A DNA stretch of 52,936 nucleotides from an uncultured Oscillospiraceae bacterium (lineage in GTDB: Bacteria; Bacillota; Clostridia; Oscillospirales; Ruminococcaceae). Shown here piece after piece: positions 1 through 7,380 of the stretch. Positions within the stretch are counted from its first letter, which is position 1. Each line of letters opens with the position of its first letter. The position numbers were made by a program, and so were the translations under genes. Below the pieces are notes generated by a model. It was not told the DNA's origin and did not search any database. It saw nothing but the letters and a program-made list of their open reading frames with translations. Where the stretch lies: the NCBI GenBank assembly GCA_900547455.1, contig URGV01000011.1, positions 1 to 52,936 of the forward strand, written 5' to 3'.

Positions 1-796
1 TGATGTTGCGGACATAGGTGGTGTTCTCCCGCATACGGTCCAGCACATACTCGATGTGAGAACTGTTCAGCTTCAGGAACCGGGATTTGACCACCTCTGC
101 CGGATAGTCGTCCCCGGCAATGCGGATCGTCTCCCTGCGGGAACAGACGGTGTCCACCATGAGCTCCACCAGCTCGTTCAGCATATCCCGATCCAGCCGG
201 TCATCCCGGCATAGATAGTCATACTCGATATTCTCCAAAATCAGTTCCCGATAGCTCTCTCGCTCCCGCATCCAGTCCCGTCCGGTTCGTTTGGTCTCTG
301 CGGGGGTTTGGGGACTTGATTGGATAGGATTTGATCCTTCCGTACTTGATGAATCAGTATTTGATATTTGGTTACTTGATCCTTTAGTATTTAATTGTGC
401 GGGTTTTTCCTGTTCAGGTTTTCCCAAGACAGGAGAATCCAAGACTGGTTTTACCTGAACTGGATTTTCCCGTTCAGGTTTTCCCGGTTTAGGTTCCGGC
501 GGCCTGGGCTGCTCCAAAATCGTGTACTCGATGCTGCCGAGCCGCCCGTTGGCGTTGCGGACTCTTTCACGTATAATGTATCCCGCATCCTCCAGCTCCC
601 GGACCGTAGCACAAATGCTGTCCACTCCATCCCGGCATATCCGCGCAAGACCTTTGGTGGTGTAGTCCCAATCCTCCGGCAAGGATAGCATGAGGGACAG
701 CAGCCCCTTCGCTTTCAGCGACAGTGCCGTGTTCCGCAGATGATGGTTTGCCATCACCGTGTAGTCGCGGGTTTTCTCAATGCGAAATACCGCCAT
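1..796 (-). CDS. Replication-initiator-like protein (RepA_N/DUF6017 type), partial, 3' end outside the window
   Basis: Read on the minus strand from ATG at 796-794, with a strong GGAGG site just upstream; at least 265 codons are open and no stop is reached before base 1. The N-terminal ~85 residues form a winged-helix region (begins MAVFRIEKTRDYTVMAN, later KGLLSLMLSLPEDWDYTTKG) like those of initiator proteins on Firmicutes plasmids and integrative elements. A low-complexity Pro/Lys/Glu then Ser/Asn-rich linker follows (about residues 95-165). The C-terminal part (SYRELILENIEYDYL, then DTVCSRRETIRIAGDDYPAE) resembles the DUF6017 domain common in these proteins. The linker DNA carries direct repeats listed separately; in RepA_N replicons the origin usually lies inside the rep gene. 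It marks the edge of an integrated mobile element. The family call is from memory of the motifs. Confidence 0.75.
   Translation of the reverse strand, partial: MAVFRIEKTRDYTVMANHHLRNTALSLKAKGLLSLMLSLPEDWDYTTKGLARICRDGVDSICATVRELEDAGYIIRERVRNANGRLGSIEYTILEQPRPPEPKPGKPERENPVQVKPVLDSPVLGKPEQEKPAQLNTKGSSNQISNTDSSSTEGSNPIQSSPQTPAETKRTGRDWMRERESYRELILENIEYDYLCRDDRLDRDMLNELVELMVDTVCSRRETIRIAGDDYPAEVVKSRFLKLNSSHIEYVLDRMRENTTYVRNI
314..395. repeat. Iteron-like array, 15-bp period, inside the initiator gene
   Basis: Six copies of AYTTGAT (last one ATTTAAT) begin at 314, 329, 344, 359, 374 and 389, exactly 15 bp apart, alternating ACTTGAT and ATTTGAT so that the true unit is 30 bp. Being a multiple of three, the period leaves the reading frame intact and gives five-residue Ser/Asn repeats in the protein. 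Further GTTCAGG/CCTGAAC repeats lie at about 405-485. Additional AYTTGAT copies occur upstream of the gene at 894, 964 and 1061. Position and regular spacing suggest initiator-binding sites. Confidence 0.6.
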
Positions 797-1165
797 AATC
801 TCACCTCCCTCCGGCGGTCTGGAAAAGTGTTCGTTTTCGGAAAAAATTCAATTCTGTGCCCACTTGCTTCTCCATGTAGGAAAACCTATGGACACTTGAT
901 TTGCATTTCCTACATGAAGAAATACCTTCGATTTCTCACCCCTTTCAATACAGTTTTCCGTGTACTTGATGGAAAGTAAAAACGCCATAGGATTCCCTAT
1001 GGCGTTTGGGACAGGAAAAGGGTGCTGATATTTCACATCAGCACCCTTTATCCTGCCAGTATTTGATTTTTTGACTTCACATCGTGTTCCTTGCCTCTGA
1101 AAACATTGATTTTACTGGACTATCTCATGTTTTCTTATTAGGAGGCGGGGAAAGGAGCCCTCTTT
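797..1165. other. Gene-free region upstream of the initiator, with three hairpins
   Basis: No credible coding sequence is seen. Three perfect inverted repeats follow each other: arms 873-883/906-916 (CATGTAGGAAA, 22-nt loop), arms 980-990/997-1007 (AAACGCCATAG, 6-nt loop) and arms 1017-1029/1037-1049 (AAAGGGTGCTGAT, 7-nt loop). AYTTGAT motifs lie between them at 894, 964 and 1061. The region may hold the control region or part of the origin of the mobile element. No attachment site could be recognised. Confidence 0.55.
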
Positions 1166-1594
1166 TTAATTTTCCTTTTCCAGTCGCTGCCGCCAATAGA
1201 GCGCGTAGAACTCGATTGCCAGATAGGCCAGCACCAGCACGACGACAACCTCCATCGCCACGCCCATCAGGGCGAAGGTCAGCAGCAGCGCCGCCATCAT
1301 GTAGGTCATCAGGTCGTAGGCTTTTGCCTTTGCCCGGTTTGCCAGCGCGACGTTGCGCTCGTCCTTCTGCGCGATCTCCTGCTCCTTGGCCAGGGTGGGG
1401 TTGCTGTCCAGCACCCGGCGGTTGACCATCTCCCCCACCCCATAGCCAAACAGGCCGCAGCCGATTCCAATCATCAGATAGGGCAGCGCCCGCAGCGTTT
1501 CCCAGGAAATGCCCGAACGTCTGACCAGCCAAAATCCGCTCAGCCAAAGTACCAAACCGCCCAGCAGACAAATTAAATTTTTCTTATTCTTCAT
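1166..1594 (-). CDS. Small four-helix membrane protein, partner of the XRE regulator
   Basis: 142 residues. Hydrophobic helices at about 7-24, 37-56, 93-112 and 114-134, with a conserved-looking charged stretch between helices 2 and 3 (EQEIAQKDERNVALANRAKA). This layout resembles the DUF2178/DUF6442 group of small membrane proteins that sit next to XRE regulators in Firmicutes. The start codon overlaps the stop of the upstream regulator gene by 4 bp (ATGA), so the two are co-translated. Function unknown; a sensor or antagonist role for the regulator is only a guess. Confidence 0.7.
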   Translation of the reverse strand: MKNKKNLICLLGGLVLWLSGFWLVRRSGISWETLRALPYLMIGIGCGLFGYGVGEMVNRRVLDSNPTLAKEQEIAQKDERNVALANRAKAKAYDLMTYMMAALLLTFALMGVAMEVVVVLVLAYLAIEFYALYWRQRLEKEN

Positions 1595-1794
1595 GACTGT
1601 TCCTCCTCATAGATAAAGATGTCCTCGATGCTCAATCCAAAATAGCGCGCAATCTTAAATGCCAGTATGATGGATGGGTTGTACCGGCCGTTTTCCAGCG
1701 AACCAATGGTCTGGCGGGAAACCTCCAGCGCCGCAGCCAGCTCCTCCTGCCGGATTCCGCGCTCTTTTCGCAGCTGCTCCAAACGATTCTTCAT
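1591..1794 (-). CDS. XRE-family helix-turn-helix transcriptional regulator
   Basis: 67 residues from MKNRLEQLRKERGIRQEELA; almost the whole protein is a Cro/C1-type helix-turn-helix (QEELAAALEVSRQTIGSLENG). The start at 1794 is chosen because AAAGGAG lies 7 nt upstream; a longer open frame to 1878 would read through the promoter and operators. It is followed by the membrane-protein gene with a 4-bp overlap. Two palindromic sites in its own promoter suggest autoregulation. Members of this short family usually control a neighbouring membrane protein or exporter. Confidence 0.88.
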   Translation of the reverse strand: MKNRLEQLRKERGIRQEELAAALEVSRQTIGSLENGRYNPSIILAFKIARYFGLSIEDIFIYEEEQS

Positions 1795-1810
1795 TGTCAC
1801 GCTCCTTTCA

Positions 1811-1878
1811 ATGGAAAGTCTGCTTTCCATGTCTCCAGTATAGCAGAGCAGGCGCAAAATGTCAAGCACACTTTCCAT
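1811..1878 (-). promoter_or_regulatory. Promoter and paired operators of the XRE gene
   Basis: On the minus strand TTGACA (1865-1860), an 18-bp spacer and TATACT (1842-1837). A perfect 20-bp palindrome ATGGAAAGTCTGCTTTCCAT lies at 1811-1830 between the -10 and the start codon. A second, imperfect copy at 1859-1878 (half-site CTTTCCAT) covers the -35. The arrangement is what an autorepressor would use. Confidence 0.7.
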
Positions 1879-1889
1879 TTTATTTTAAA

Positions 1890-1921
1890 AAAAGAAGCGG
1901 GAAAAATTCCCGCTTCTTTTT
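1890..1921 (-). terminator. Rho-independent terminator of the MATE gene
   Basis: Inverted repeat AAGAAGCGGGAA/TTCCCGCTTCTT with a short A-rich loop and T-runs on both sides, between the MATE stop and the XRE promoter. Confidence 0.8.
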
Positions 1922-1938
1922 TAAGATTCCTCGCTGCG

Positions 1939-3300
1939 TTAGTTTGCAAAATTGCGCTCCTTCTCGCTGGTAACCGGGAAGCGAATCTTGCGCAGATAGA
2001 GGGTAAAGAGGATGGTGCTGATCGTCCAGGTGATGGGGTAAGCCCAGAAAACCACCTGAATGTTCGGGATAATTCGAACCGCAATGGTGATATAGGTGAT
2101 GCGGAACAGGCACCAGTCCGCCAGCATGATGATCATCGGAATGATCGGGCGTCCAAAACCGCGCAGGATACCGGCGCAGCAATGCGAATACGAAAGCAGG
2201 CAGTAGAACAGGCTCAGCGTCCGCGCCTGCTGCACACCAAAGGCGATGACATCGGGGTTGCTGTTGAACGCACCAATGAGATACGGGGCAAAGATGTAAA
2301 ACAGAATGCCAATGCACTCCGCCAGAACCGGCGAGCAGATCAGGCCAAATTTCATGCCGGCTTTGACGCGGTCGTACTTTTCCGCGCCGATATTCTGGCT
2401 GATAAAGGTGGACAGCGCCAGCGCAAAGCAGGTGACCGGCAGGAAGGCAAATCCTTCCAGCTTGTAGTAGGTGCCGCAGCCGGCCATCGCGTCCGCGCCG
2501 AAAGCGTTGATGTTTGCCTGCACGATGACGTTGGCCAGCGAGATGACCGAGTTCTGCACGCCGGACGGGATGCCCAGGGTGACGATCTGCTTGAGCATCG
2601 GCAGGTCGAAGCGAACCTTGCGCAGGGTAACCTTGTACATCGTGTCCACACTCATCAGCTTGCGGAAGGCAAGTGCCGCGCTGAGAATCTGGCTGATGAT
2701 GGTCGCCAGCGCTGCGCTCGCGACGCCCCAATGGAACACCGCGACAAACAGCAGGTCCAGCACGATGTTGGTCAGCGAGGCGGTAATCAGGTACTTCATC
2801 GGGCTGCGGCTGTCGCCAACCGACTGCAGGATGCTGGCGCCCACATTGTACAGGATAACCGCTACCGAGCCGAGAAAATAGGTTCGAAAATAGGCAATAG
2901 AGCTGGGAAGCACCGTCTCCGGCGTCCCCATCCAGCGCAGGATCTGCGGTGTAAACAGTACACCCACCACCGTCAACAGCAAGCCGGCGGCAACGCCCAG
3001 CGCCACCGTCGTGTGTACGGTGCGTTCCATGCTCTTTTTGTCCTGCGCTCCATAAAAGCGGGCAATCAGGACGCCGGCGCCCATCGAAACGCCGTTGATA
3101 AAACCGGTCAGCAGCATAATCAGGCTTCCGGATGAGCTGACCGCCGCCAACGCTTCCTCCCCTATAAAGTTGCCGACAATCAACGAGTCAGCCGCGTTGT
3201 AAAGCTGCTGGAACAGGTTGCTGAAAAAAACCGGCACCGCAAACAGCAGCATCTTTTTGGGCACACTGCCCACCGTCAGCAGATTTTTACTTTGGTCCAT
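1939..3300 (-). CDS. MATE-family multidrug/toxin efflux transporter
   Basis: 453 residues, the normal length for the MATE family, with twelve predicted membrane helices in two homologous halves. The opening (MLLFAVPVFFSNLFQQLYNAAD, then VGNFIGEEALAAVS) and the repeat of this pattern after residue ~240 (IPSGVQNSVISLANVIVQANIN) are typical of Na+- or H+-coupled MATE exporters of the NorM/DinF superfamily. It acts in the cytoplasmic membrane; the substrate cannot be read from sequence. Transcribed alone from a promoter at 3413-3441 with a leader of roughly 110 nt; the ribosome site (GGAAGG) is rather far (~13 nt) from the ATG. Confidence 0.92.
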   Translation of the reverse strand: MDQSKNLLTVGSVPKKMLLFAVPVFFSNLFQQLYNAADSLIVGNFIGEEALAAVSSSGSLIMLLTGFINGVSMGAGVLIARFYGAQDKKSMERTVHTTVALGVAAGLLLTVVGVLFTPQILRWMGTPETVLPSSIAYFRTYFLGSVAVILYNVGASILQSVGDSRSPMKYLITASLTNIVLDLLFVAVFHWGVASAALATIISQILSAALAFRKLMSVDTMYKVTLRKVRFDLPMLKQIVTLGIPSGVQNSVISLANVIVQANINAFGADAMAGCGTYYKLEGFAFLPVTCFALALSTFISQNIGAEKYDRVKAGMKFGLICSPVLAECIGILFYIFAPYLIGAFNSNPDVIAFGVQQARTLSLFYCLLSYSHCCAGILRGFGRPIIPMIIMLADWCLFRITYITIAVRIIPNIQVVFWAYPITWTISTILFTLYLRKIRFPVTSEKERNFAN

Positions 3301-3412
3301 AAGTCAAGAAAACCCTTCCTTCTTTTTGTTGCAATGTTTCCCAACGAATTCTTCGCACCACATCCTTTTTTCTTAAAAAACGGATCCCCTAAAAGAACCG
3401 ATTTCTTCCATA

Positions 3413-3441
3413 ACAATATACTTTTTTATCTGCTTTGTCAA
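3413..3441 (-). promoter_or_regulatory. Promoter of the MATE gene
   Basis: Minus strand TTGACA (3441-3436), 17-bp spacer, TATTGT (3418-3413). Confidence 0.65.
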
Positions 3442-3587
3442 GCAAATTGTTTACAGTTTACTGGCTTCATTCCTTTTTTGTTTGAGCTGACTGCAGCGGT
3501 AATTTCTCTCTTTTCCATTTTGGGGCATCGAATTAATTGAAATTTTCTATAACAAATTTTCTCTTTTCTCCTCAAAAAGCGCAAAAA

Positions 3588-3618
3588 AATCCCGCACCAG
3601 AGATGGTACGGGATTTTG
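3588..3618 (-). terminator. Terminator of the rhodanese lipoprotein gene
   Basis: Minus strand AATCCCGTACC/GGTGCGGGATT hairpin followed by a run of seven T. Confidence 0.8.
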
Positions 3619-3643
3619 GGACATGCGATTTAAAAGCTAAAAT

Positions 3644-4216
3644 TTAAGCTTCTACATTGTCCGGATAGGTCTCGCTCCAGGCGTTGAAGCCGCCCTCCAG
3701 AGTGTAGACCTTGGACATGTCATAGCCCAGTGCAGACAGAACGTTGGTGGTTGCCTGCGCATAGGTCTTGCCGCTGTAGCAGATCAGCACCAGATTGTTG
3801 TCGACACCGCTGTTCAGCACTTCCTGCATGGTCGCTACGCCGGCATCAAAGTCGCCGTTTTTGGCAGCGTCCATGTCGGCAGAGATAGCACCCGGGATGT
3901 GGGAAGCAGCGTAATCCTCCGCTTTGCGGACATCGATGAAGGTGTAGTCATCGCTTTCCAGATTTGCGGAAGCATCCTCAACGGTGATGTACTGCATCTC
4001 AACGTCCGCTTCTGGAGCGACGATTTCGCTGGAAGTTTCCTCGTCGGTGGAAGCCTCTTCCTCTGCAGGTGCTTCTTCCTCGGTGGTTTCCGGAGCTTCG
4101 GTAGTCTGCTCGGTGGTGTTGGTAGAAGTTTCGGTAGAATTTTTGTTGCTGCTGCAGCCAGCCATCATGCTGACCAGCATGGCAGCGCTCAGGGCAATTG
4201 CAAGAACTCTTTTCAT
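3644..4216 (-). CDS. Rhodanese-domain lipoprotein (extracytoplasmic sulfurtransferase-like)
   Basis: 190 residues. A lipoprotein signal peptide ends at Cys21 (LVSMMAGC). Residues 22-72 are a Thr/Glu-rich acidic linker. Residues ~74-187 form one rhodanese domain with the landmarks FIDVRKAEDYAASHIPGA and the active-site loop CYSGKTYA; the catalytic cysteine is Cys146. Such proteins carry sulfur as a persulfide (or bind selenium/other thiophilic species) on the outer face of the membrane. It sits beside two TVP38 genes and a YnjBCD-like transporter; in E. coli the corresponding ynj locus also encodes a secreted rhodanese (YnjE), so a shared pathway is plausible. Substrate unknown. Confidence 0.85.
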   Translation of the reverse strand: MKRVLAIALSAAMLVSMMAGCSSNKNSTETSTNTTEQTTEAPETTEEEAPAEEEASTDEETSSEIVAPEADVEMQYITVEDASANLESDDYTFIDVRKAEDYAASHIPGAISADMDAAKNGDFDAGVATMQEVLNSGVDNNLVLICYSGKTYAQATTNVLSALGYDMSKVYTLEGGFNAWSETYPDNVEA

Positions 4217-4308
4217 GATAGAACCTCCATGTATTCAGATCAATGCATTTTTTGAAGATACATCCGGCCCCCTGCATGCAGATGATTGGCCGGATTGATA
4301 TCATCGCA

Positions 4309-4337
4309 AGGATAGCACATTGTCTTGTCTTTGTCAA
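4309..4337 (-). promoter_or_regulatory. Promoter of the rhodanese lipoprotein gene
   Basis: Minus strand TTGACA (4337-4332), 17-bp spacer, TATCCT (4314-4309). The leader contains an inverted repeat ATCCGGCC/GGCCGGAT (4262-4269/4288-4295). Confidence 0.6.
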
Positions 4338-4402
4338 TATTGCAAAAAATCCATTTTCAAAATCAAGCATGTTGTCTATAGATTTTTTCTATCACAATGA
4401 CA

Positions 4403-4432
4403 TTGACAAGACTTCGTTCGACAAGCTAAACT
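4403..4432 (+). promoter_or_regulatory. Probable promoter of the TVP38 operon
   Basis: TTGACA (4403-4408), 18-bp spacer, TAAACT (4427-4432), about 35 bp before the first ATG. The -10 is weak. Confidence 0.45.
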
Positions 4433-4467
4433 GAAAGCAGCTATTTTTATCAACAAAGAGGGATCCC

Positions 4468-5154
4468 ATGAAACATAAGAAAACGGCCGTGCTGCTTGTG
4501 CTGCTGATTGCACTGGCCGCGCTGACCTGGAAGCTGTCCACCTGGCTGACGCCGCAGCAGCTCCAGCAGGCGCTGCAGCAAACCGGAGGCTGGGCGCCGG
4601 TGCTCTACATTGGGTTGTTTGTCCTGCTACCCGCCTTTTTCTTCCCGGTGGCGGTGCTGGCGCTGGCCGGCGGGCTGCTGTTCGGCCTGTGGTGGGGCAG
4701 CGTCTATACCTTTATCGGAGCGGTGCTCAACTGTGCGCTGATGTTCTTGCTGGCAAGATACGTCGGCCGAAGCCAGGTGCAGCGCCTGGTGGAGCAGAAG
4801 CTGAGTCCCCAGTGGCAGCGCCGACTGCAGATGGCCGACGGAAAGGAAGGATTTTTGCTGCTGATTATTCTGCGGCTGATCCCCGCCGTGCCGTACAACC
4901 TGATCAACTACACCTTCGGGCTGACCGGCATCTCCTTTTCCTCCTACCTGCTGGCCTCGGCCATCGGCATCATTCCCGGGACCTTTGCCTTCATCAACAT
5001 CGGCGACAAAACGCTGGAGGCGGGTTCCCCCTCCTTCTGGATCGCCATTGGGCTGCTGGTATTGTTGCTGGTGGTGACCGGACTGCTGGGGAAAAAGCTG
5101 TTTCCGGGGCAAAAAAATGCGACCTCATCAAAAAAGAATGGAGAGCAAAAATGA
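4468..5154 (+). CDS. TVP38/TMEM64-family membrane protein 1 (YdjX/YdjZ-like)
   Basis: 228 residues, the usual length. A short N-terminal helix (7-23) is followed by the family's helix-loop-helix pairs, including the re-entrant region LLIILRLIPAVPYNLINY (131-148) and GIIPGT (167-172), hallmarks of the DedA/TVP38/VTT superfamily. These proteins act in the cytoplasmic membrane; proposed roles include lipid scrambling and solute or metalloid uptake. The start has AGAGGGAT just upstream. Its stop overlaps the next TVP38 gene by 4 bp. Two unequal TVP38 paralogs followed by an Fe-S protein recall E. coli ydjX-ydjY-ydjZ. Confidence 0.88.
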   Translation: MKHKKTAVLLVLLIALAALTWKLSTWLTPQQLQQALQQTGGWAPVLYIGLFVLLPAFFFPVAVLALAGGLLFGLWWGSVYTFIGAVLNCALMFLLARYVGRSQVQRLVEQKLSPQWQRRLQMADGKEGFLLLIILRLIPAVPYNLINYTFGLTGISFSSYLLASAIGIIPGTFAFINIGDKTLEAGSPSFWIAIGLLVLLLVVTGLLGKKLFPGQKNATSSKKNGEQK

Positions 5155-5882
5155 AAACTGCAAACAAACCCAAACGAAACTATGCCCGCTGGATCATTTT
5201 AATCGTGGCCGTTCTGCTGTGCGCCCTGTACTTTTTTGTGCCGCCGGTGCAGGAGTTTGTCGGGCACGCCGCTTCGGTGCTGGCCTCCGCAGACGTCGAT
5301 TCGGTGGTGGAATACATCCGCTCCTTTGGCGCCTACGCCATGATCTTTTCCTTCTGTCTGATGGTCTTTCAGTCGGTGATGGCGCCACTGCCGGCCTTTC
5401 TGATCACCTTCGCCAACGCAGCCATCTTTGGCTGGTGGCAGGGAGCCATCCTCTCCTGGACCAGCTCGATGGCCGGTGCGGTGCTCTGCTTTTACATCGC
5501 GCGCGGCCTTGGCCGGGACGTGGTGGAGCGCTTTGCCGGACAGGGCGCGCTTGCCAGCGTGGAGGGCTACTTTGAAAAGTACGGCAGCAAGACCATCCTG
5601 GTCTGCCGCCTGCTGCCCTTTGTCTCCTTCGACGCGGTCAGCTACTTTGCGGGCCTGACCCCAATCAAACTGCTCCCCTTCCTGATTGCGACCGGCCTGG
5701 GCCAGCTGCCCGCCACAATTATCTACTCCTACGTCGGCGGCATGCTGACCGGCGGCGTGAAGTACTTTGTCACCGGCCTGCTGTGCATCTTCTCGCTGGG
5801 CATTCTGGTCTCAATCATCAAGCGCGTCTACAACGACCGGCAGGCCAAAGCCGGCGCCCAAAAGGACGGTTCCCATGAATAG
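5151..5882 (+). CDS. TVP38/TMEM64-family membrane protein 2
   Basis: 243 residues from MKTANKPKRNYARWIILIVA; the frame is open much further upstream, but that part only shadows the preceding gene, and ATGA coupling at 5151 fixes the start. N-terminal anchor at 13-30, a soluble stretch to ~60, then VTT-domain helices with RLLPFVSFDAVSYFAGLT (153-170) and GLGQLPAT (182-189). Closer spacing of Phe/Pro in the loop distinguishes it from paralog 1, so the pair may form a hetero-oligomer. It overlaps the downstream Fe-S gene by 8 bp. Confidence 0.88.
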   Translation: MKTANKPKRNYARWIILIVAVLLCALYFFVPPVQEFVGHAASVLASADVDSVVEYIRSFGAYAMIFSFCLMVFQSVMAPLPAFLITFANAAIFGWWQGAILSWTSSMAGAVLCFYIARGLGRDVVERFAGQGALASVEGYFEKYGSKTILVCRLLPFVSFDAVSYFAGLTPIKLLPFLIATGLGQLPATIIYSYVGGMLTGGVKYFVTGLLCIFSLGILVSIIKRVYNDRQAKAGAQKDGSHE

Positions 5883-6654
5883 GGCCAACCTGTCCGGCAT
5901 GAAACTGCATCAGGGGATTTCTTTTCATCCTGCCATGATGCGCGTCCCGGATTCGCCGGTTCTTTTCTGGCCGGGCTGCGCACTGCTCAATCTGGACGGG
6001 GAGATTTTGCGCAAAACCCTTTCCGTCCTGCAGCGGGCCGAACCACAGATAGCTTTGGCGGCCTGTTGCTGTGGGCAGCCGACCCGCTATCTATTGCCGA
6101 ACCGGTTTGCACAGCGGCAGAAAAAAATTACCGACCTGCTGCAAAAGCACGGCGTCCAGCGCATCTACACCGCCTGCCCCAACTGCACCTTGCAGCTGCG
6201 GGAGCTGGGAGGATTTGAGGTCCTACCCATCTGGCCGCTGCTGACCGAGGTGGTGCAGCCGCGGGACCTTGCCCCTCTCCCGCAGGGAAAAACCTTTGTC
6301 TGGCACGACCCCTGCCCCACCCGCCGCGACCTTATCCAACAGCAGGCGGCGCGGCAGCTGCTGGAAAGATGTGGGTGCAGCTTCATCGAGCCGGAGCACA
6401 CCGGCTGCAGCACCATCTGCTGCGGAAACTTCCACATGACCCACACCCTGCGCCCCGAGGTCAGCACCCAGATGCGGCAACGGCGGCTCAACGAATTTCC
6501 TGCCGGCCGGGTCATTCTCAGCAGCTGTGAAGGGTGTCTCGGTGCCTTCCGCCCGGAGGGGCGGCAAACGATGCACCTGCTGGAACTTCTGTTCGGCCAA
6601 AGCAGCTCGCACAGCTGGGGCAACCGCATCCGCACCACCTTGTCTATCCGCTGA
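5875..6654 (+). CDS. CCG-domain (cysteine-rich) Fe-S oxidoreductase-like protein
   Basis: 259 residues. Two copies of the heterodisulfide-reductase-type CCG motif can be read: Cys35...Cys64-Cys65-Cys66-Gly...Cys101-x2-Cys104, and Cys147...Cys182-Cys183-Gly...Cys218-x2-Cys221. In HdrB, GlpC and LutA this motif binds a non-cubane or 4Fe-4S cluster and mediates thiol/disulfide or electron transfer. There is no membrane segment. It is the third gene of the TVP38 operon and overlaps its neighbour by 8 bp, so it probably supplies a redox step linked to the TVP38 proteins, in the position that ferredoxin-like YdjY holds in E. coli. The start at 5875 is preceded by the stop region of the TVP38 gene with a weak ribosome site (GGACGG). 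Confidence 0.82.
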   Translation: MNRANLSGMKLHQGISFHPAMMRVPDSPVLFWPGCALLNLDGEILRKTLSVLQRAEPQIALAACCCGQPTRYLLPNRFAQRQKKITDLLQKHGVQRIYTACPNCTLQLRELGGFEVLPIWPLLTEVVQPRDLAPLPQGKTFVWHDPCPTRRDLIQQQAARQLLERCGCSFIEPEHTGCSTICCGNFHMTHTLRPEVSTQMRQRRLNEFPAGRVILSSCEGCLGAFRPEGRQTMHLLELLFGQSSSHSWGNRIRTTLSIR

Positions 6655-6663
6655 AAGCAAACA

Positions 6664-6700
6664 GAGCGTCAACCTTTTCGGTTGACGCTCCTTTTCTTTT
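6664..6700 (+). terminator. Bidirectional terminator between convergent genes
   Basis: GAGCGTCAACC/GGTTGACGCTC hairpin followed by CTTTTCTTTTT; lies between the CCG gene and the TIGR04283-type gene. Confidence 0.8.
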
Positions 6701-7377
6701 TATCGAATATCCCGATACATATCGGCAATCTTCTGCGGGTCCACTCCCAGCCGGTAAAGGCAGCGCAGCCAGAACATCTTGCCCATCGTCAATAGCGGGA
6801 AGTGCCTTTGATAGCGCCGTCCCGAGGTGATGATTGTGCTGTCCAGCACCACCAGCGGGATGTGCTGCCGCTTCATCCGCAGTGACAGCTCATAGTCCTC
6901 CATGAGCGGCAGGTCGGGGAAGCCGTTCTGCTGCCAAAACAGGTCGCGGGTCATAAAGATGCCCTGGTCGCCGAAAGCGATCTGCCCCTTTTTGGCCCTG
7001 CGGTTAGAAAAAAAGGTGTTGCATCCCATGAAAGGGCCGTCGTAGTCAAAGCCGATTGTAAAGCAGCCAAACTGCGCGCCCCCCTCCACCGCCGCGGCAA
7101 TCTTCCGGTAGGCGTCCTGCGGCAGCAGGCTGTCGCAGTGGACAAACCACAGCACCTGCCCTGTGGCCTCCCGGGCGGCGGCGTTCATCTGGCGGGCACG
7201 GCCTTTTGGGCAGGCGATTACGCGCGCTTTGCCCTTCAGATGTTCCAGCGTCCCATCGGTGCTGCCGCCGTCGGCAAAGAGGATTTCCCAGTCGCCGGGC
7301 ATTTTCTGCAGCATGACAAGAAAGGAATCGACCTTTTTGATCTCGTTTAACACCGGCACAATCAGCGAAACCTTCAT
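6700..7377 (-). CDS. Family 2 glycosyltransferase, TIGR04283 type (rSAM/selenodomain- or arsenosugar-associated)
   Basis: 225 residues, close to the family length. GT-A fold landmarks: start SLIVPVLNE (4-12), the nucleotide-binding ADGGSTDGT (35-43), CPKGRARQMNAAA (56-68) and the metal-site HCDSLLP (80-86). The middle motif G-R-A-R-Q-M-N is typical of TIGR04283 proteins, which were named for co-occurrence with a radical SAM/Cys-rich protein later linked to arsenosugar synthesis. It is the last gene of a four-gene minus-strand operon that also contains its usual partner, the TIGR04282-type transferase. Donor and acceptor are unknown. Confidence 0.85.
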   Translation of the reverse strand: MKVSLIVPVLNEIKKVDSFLVMLQKMPGDWEILFADGGSTDGTLEHLKGKARVIACPKGRARQMNAAAREATGQVLWFVHCDSLLPQDAYRKIAAAVEGGAQFGCFTIGFDYDGPFMGCNTFFSNRRAKKGQIAFGDQGIFMTRDLFWQQNGFPDLPLMEDYELSLRMKRQHIPLVVLDSTIITSGRRYQRHFPLLTMGKMFWLRCLYRLGVDPQKIADMYRDIR

Positions 7378-7380
7378 CCG

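Larger units (their letters stand above)
3301..3643. other. Intergenic region between the MATE and rhodanese genes
   Basis: AT-rich, no credible ORF. It holds the MATE promoter and leader, and at its left-hand neighbour's end the terminator of the rhodanese gene. Nothing else was seen. Confidence 0.6.

Noticed and set aside
740..979. 79-codon frame upstream of the initiator gene
   Set aside because: It overlaps the start of the initiator and crosses a hairpin; no ribosome site and no recognisable sequence.
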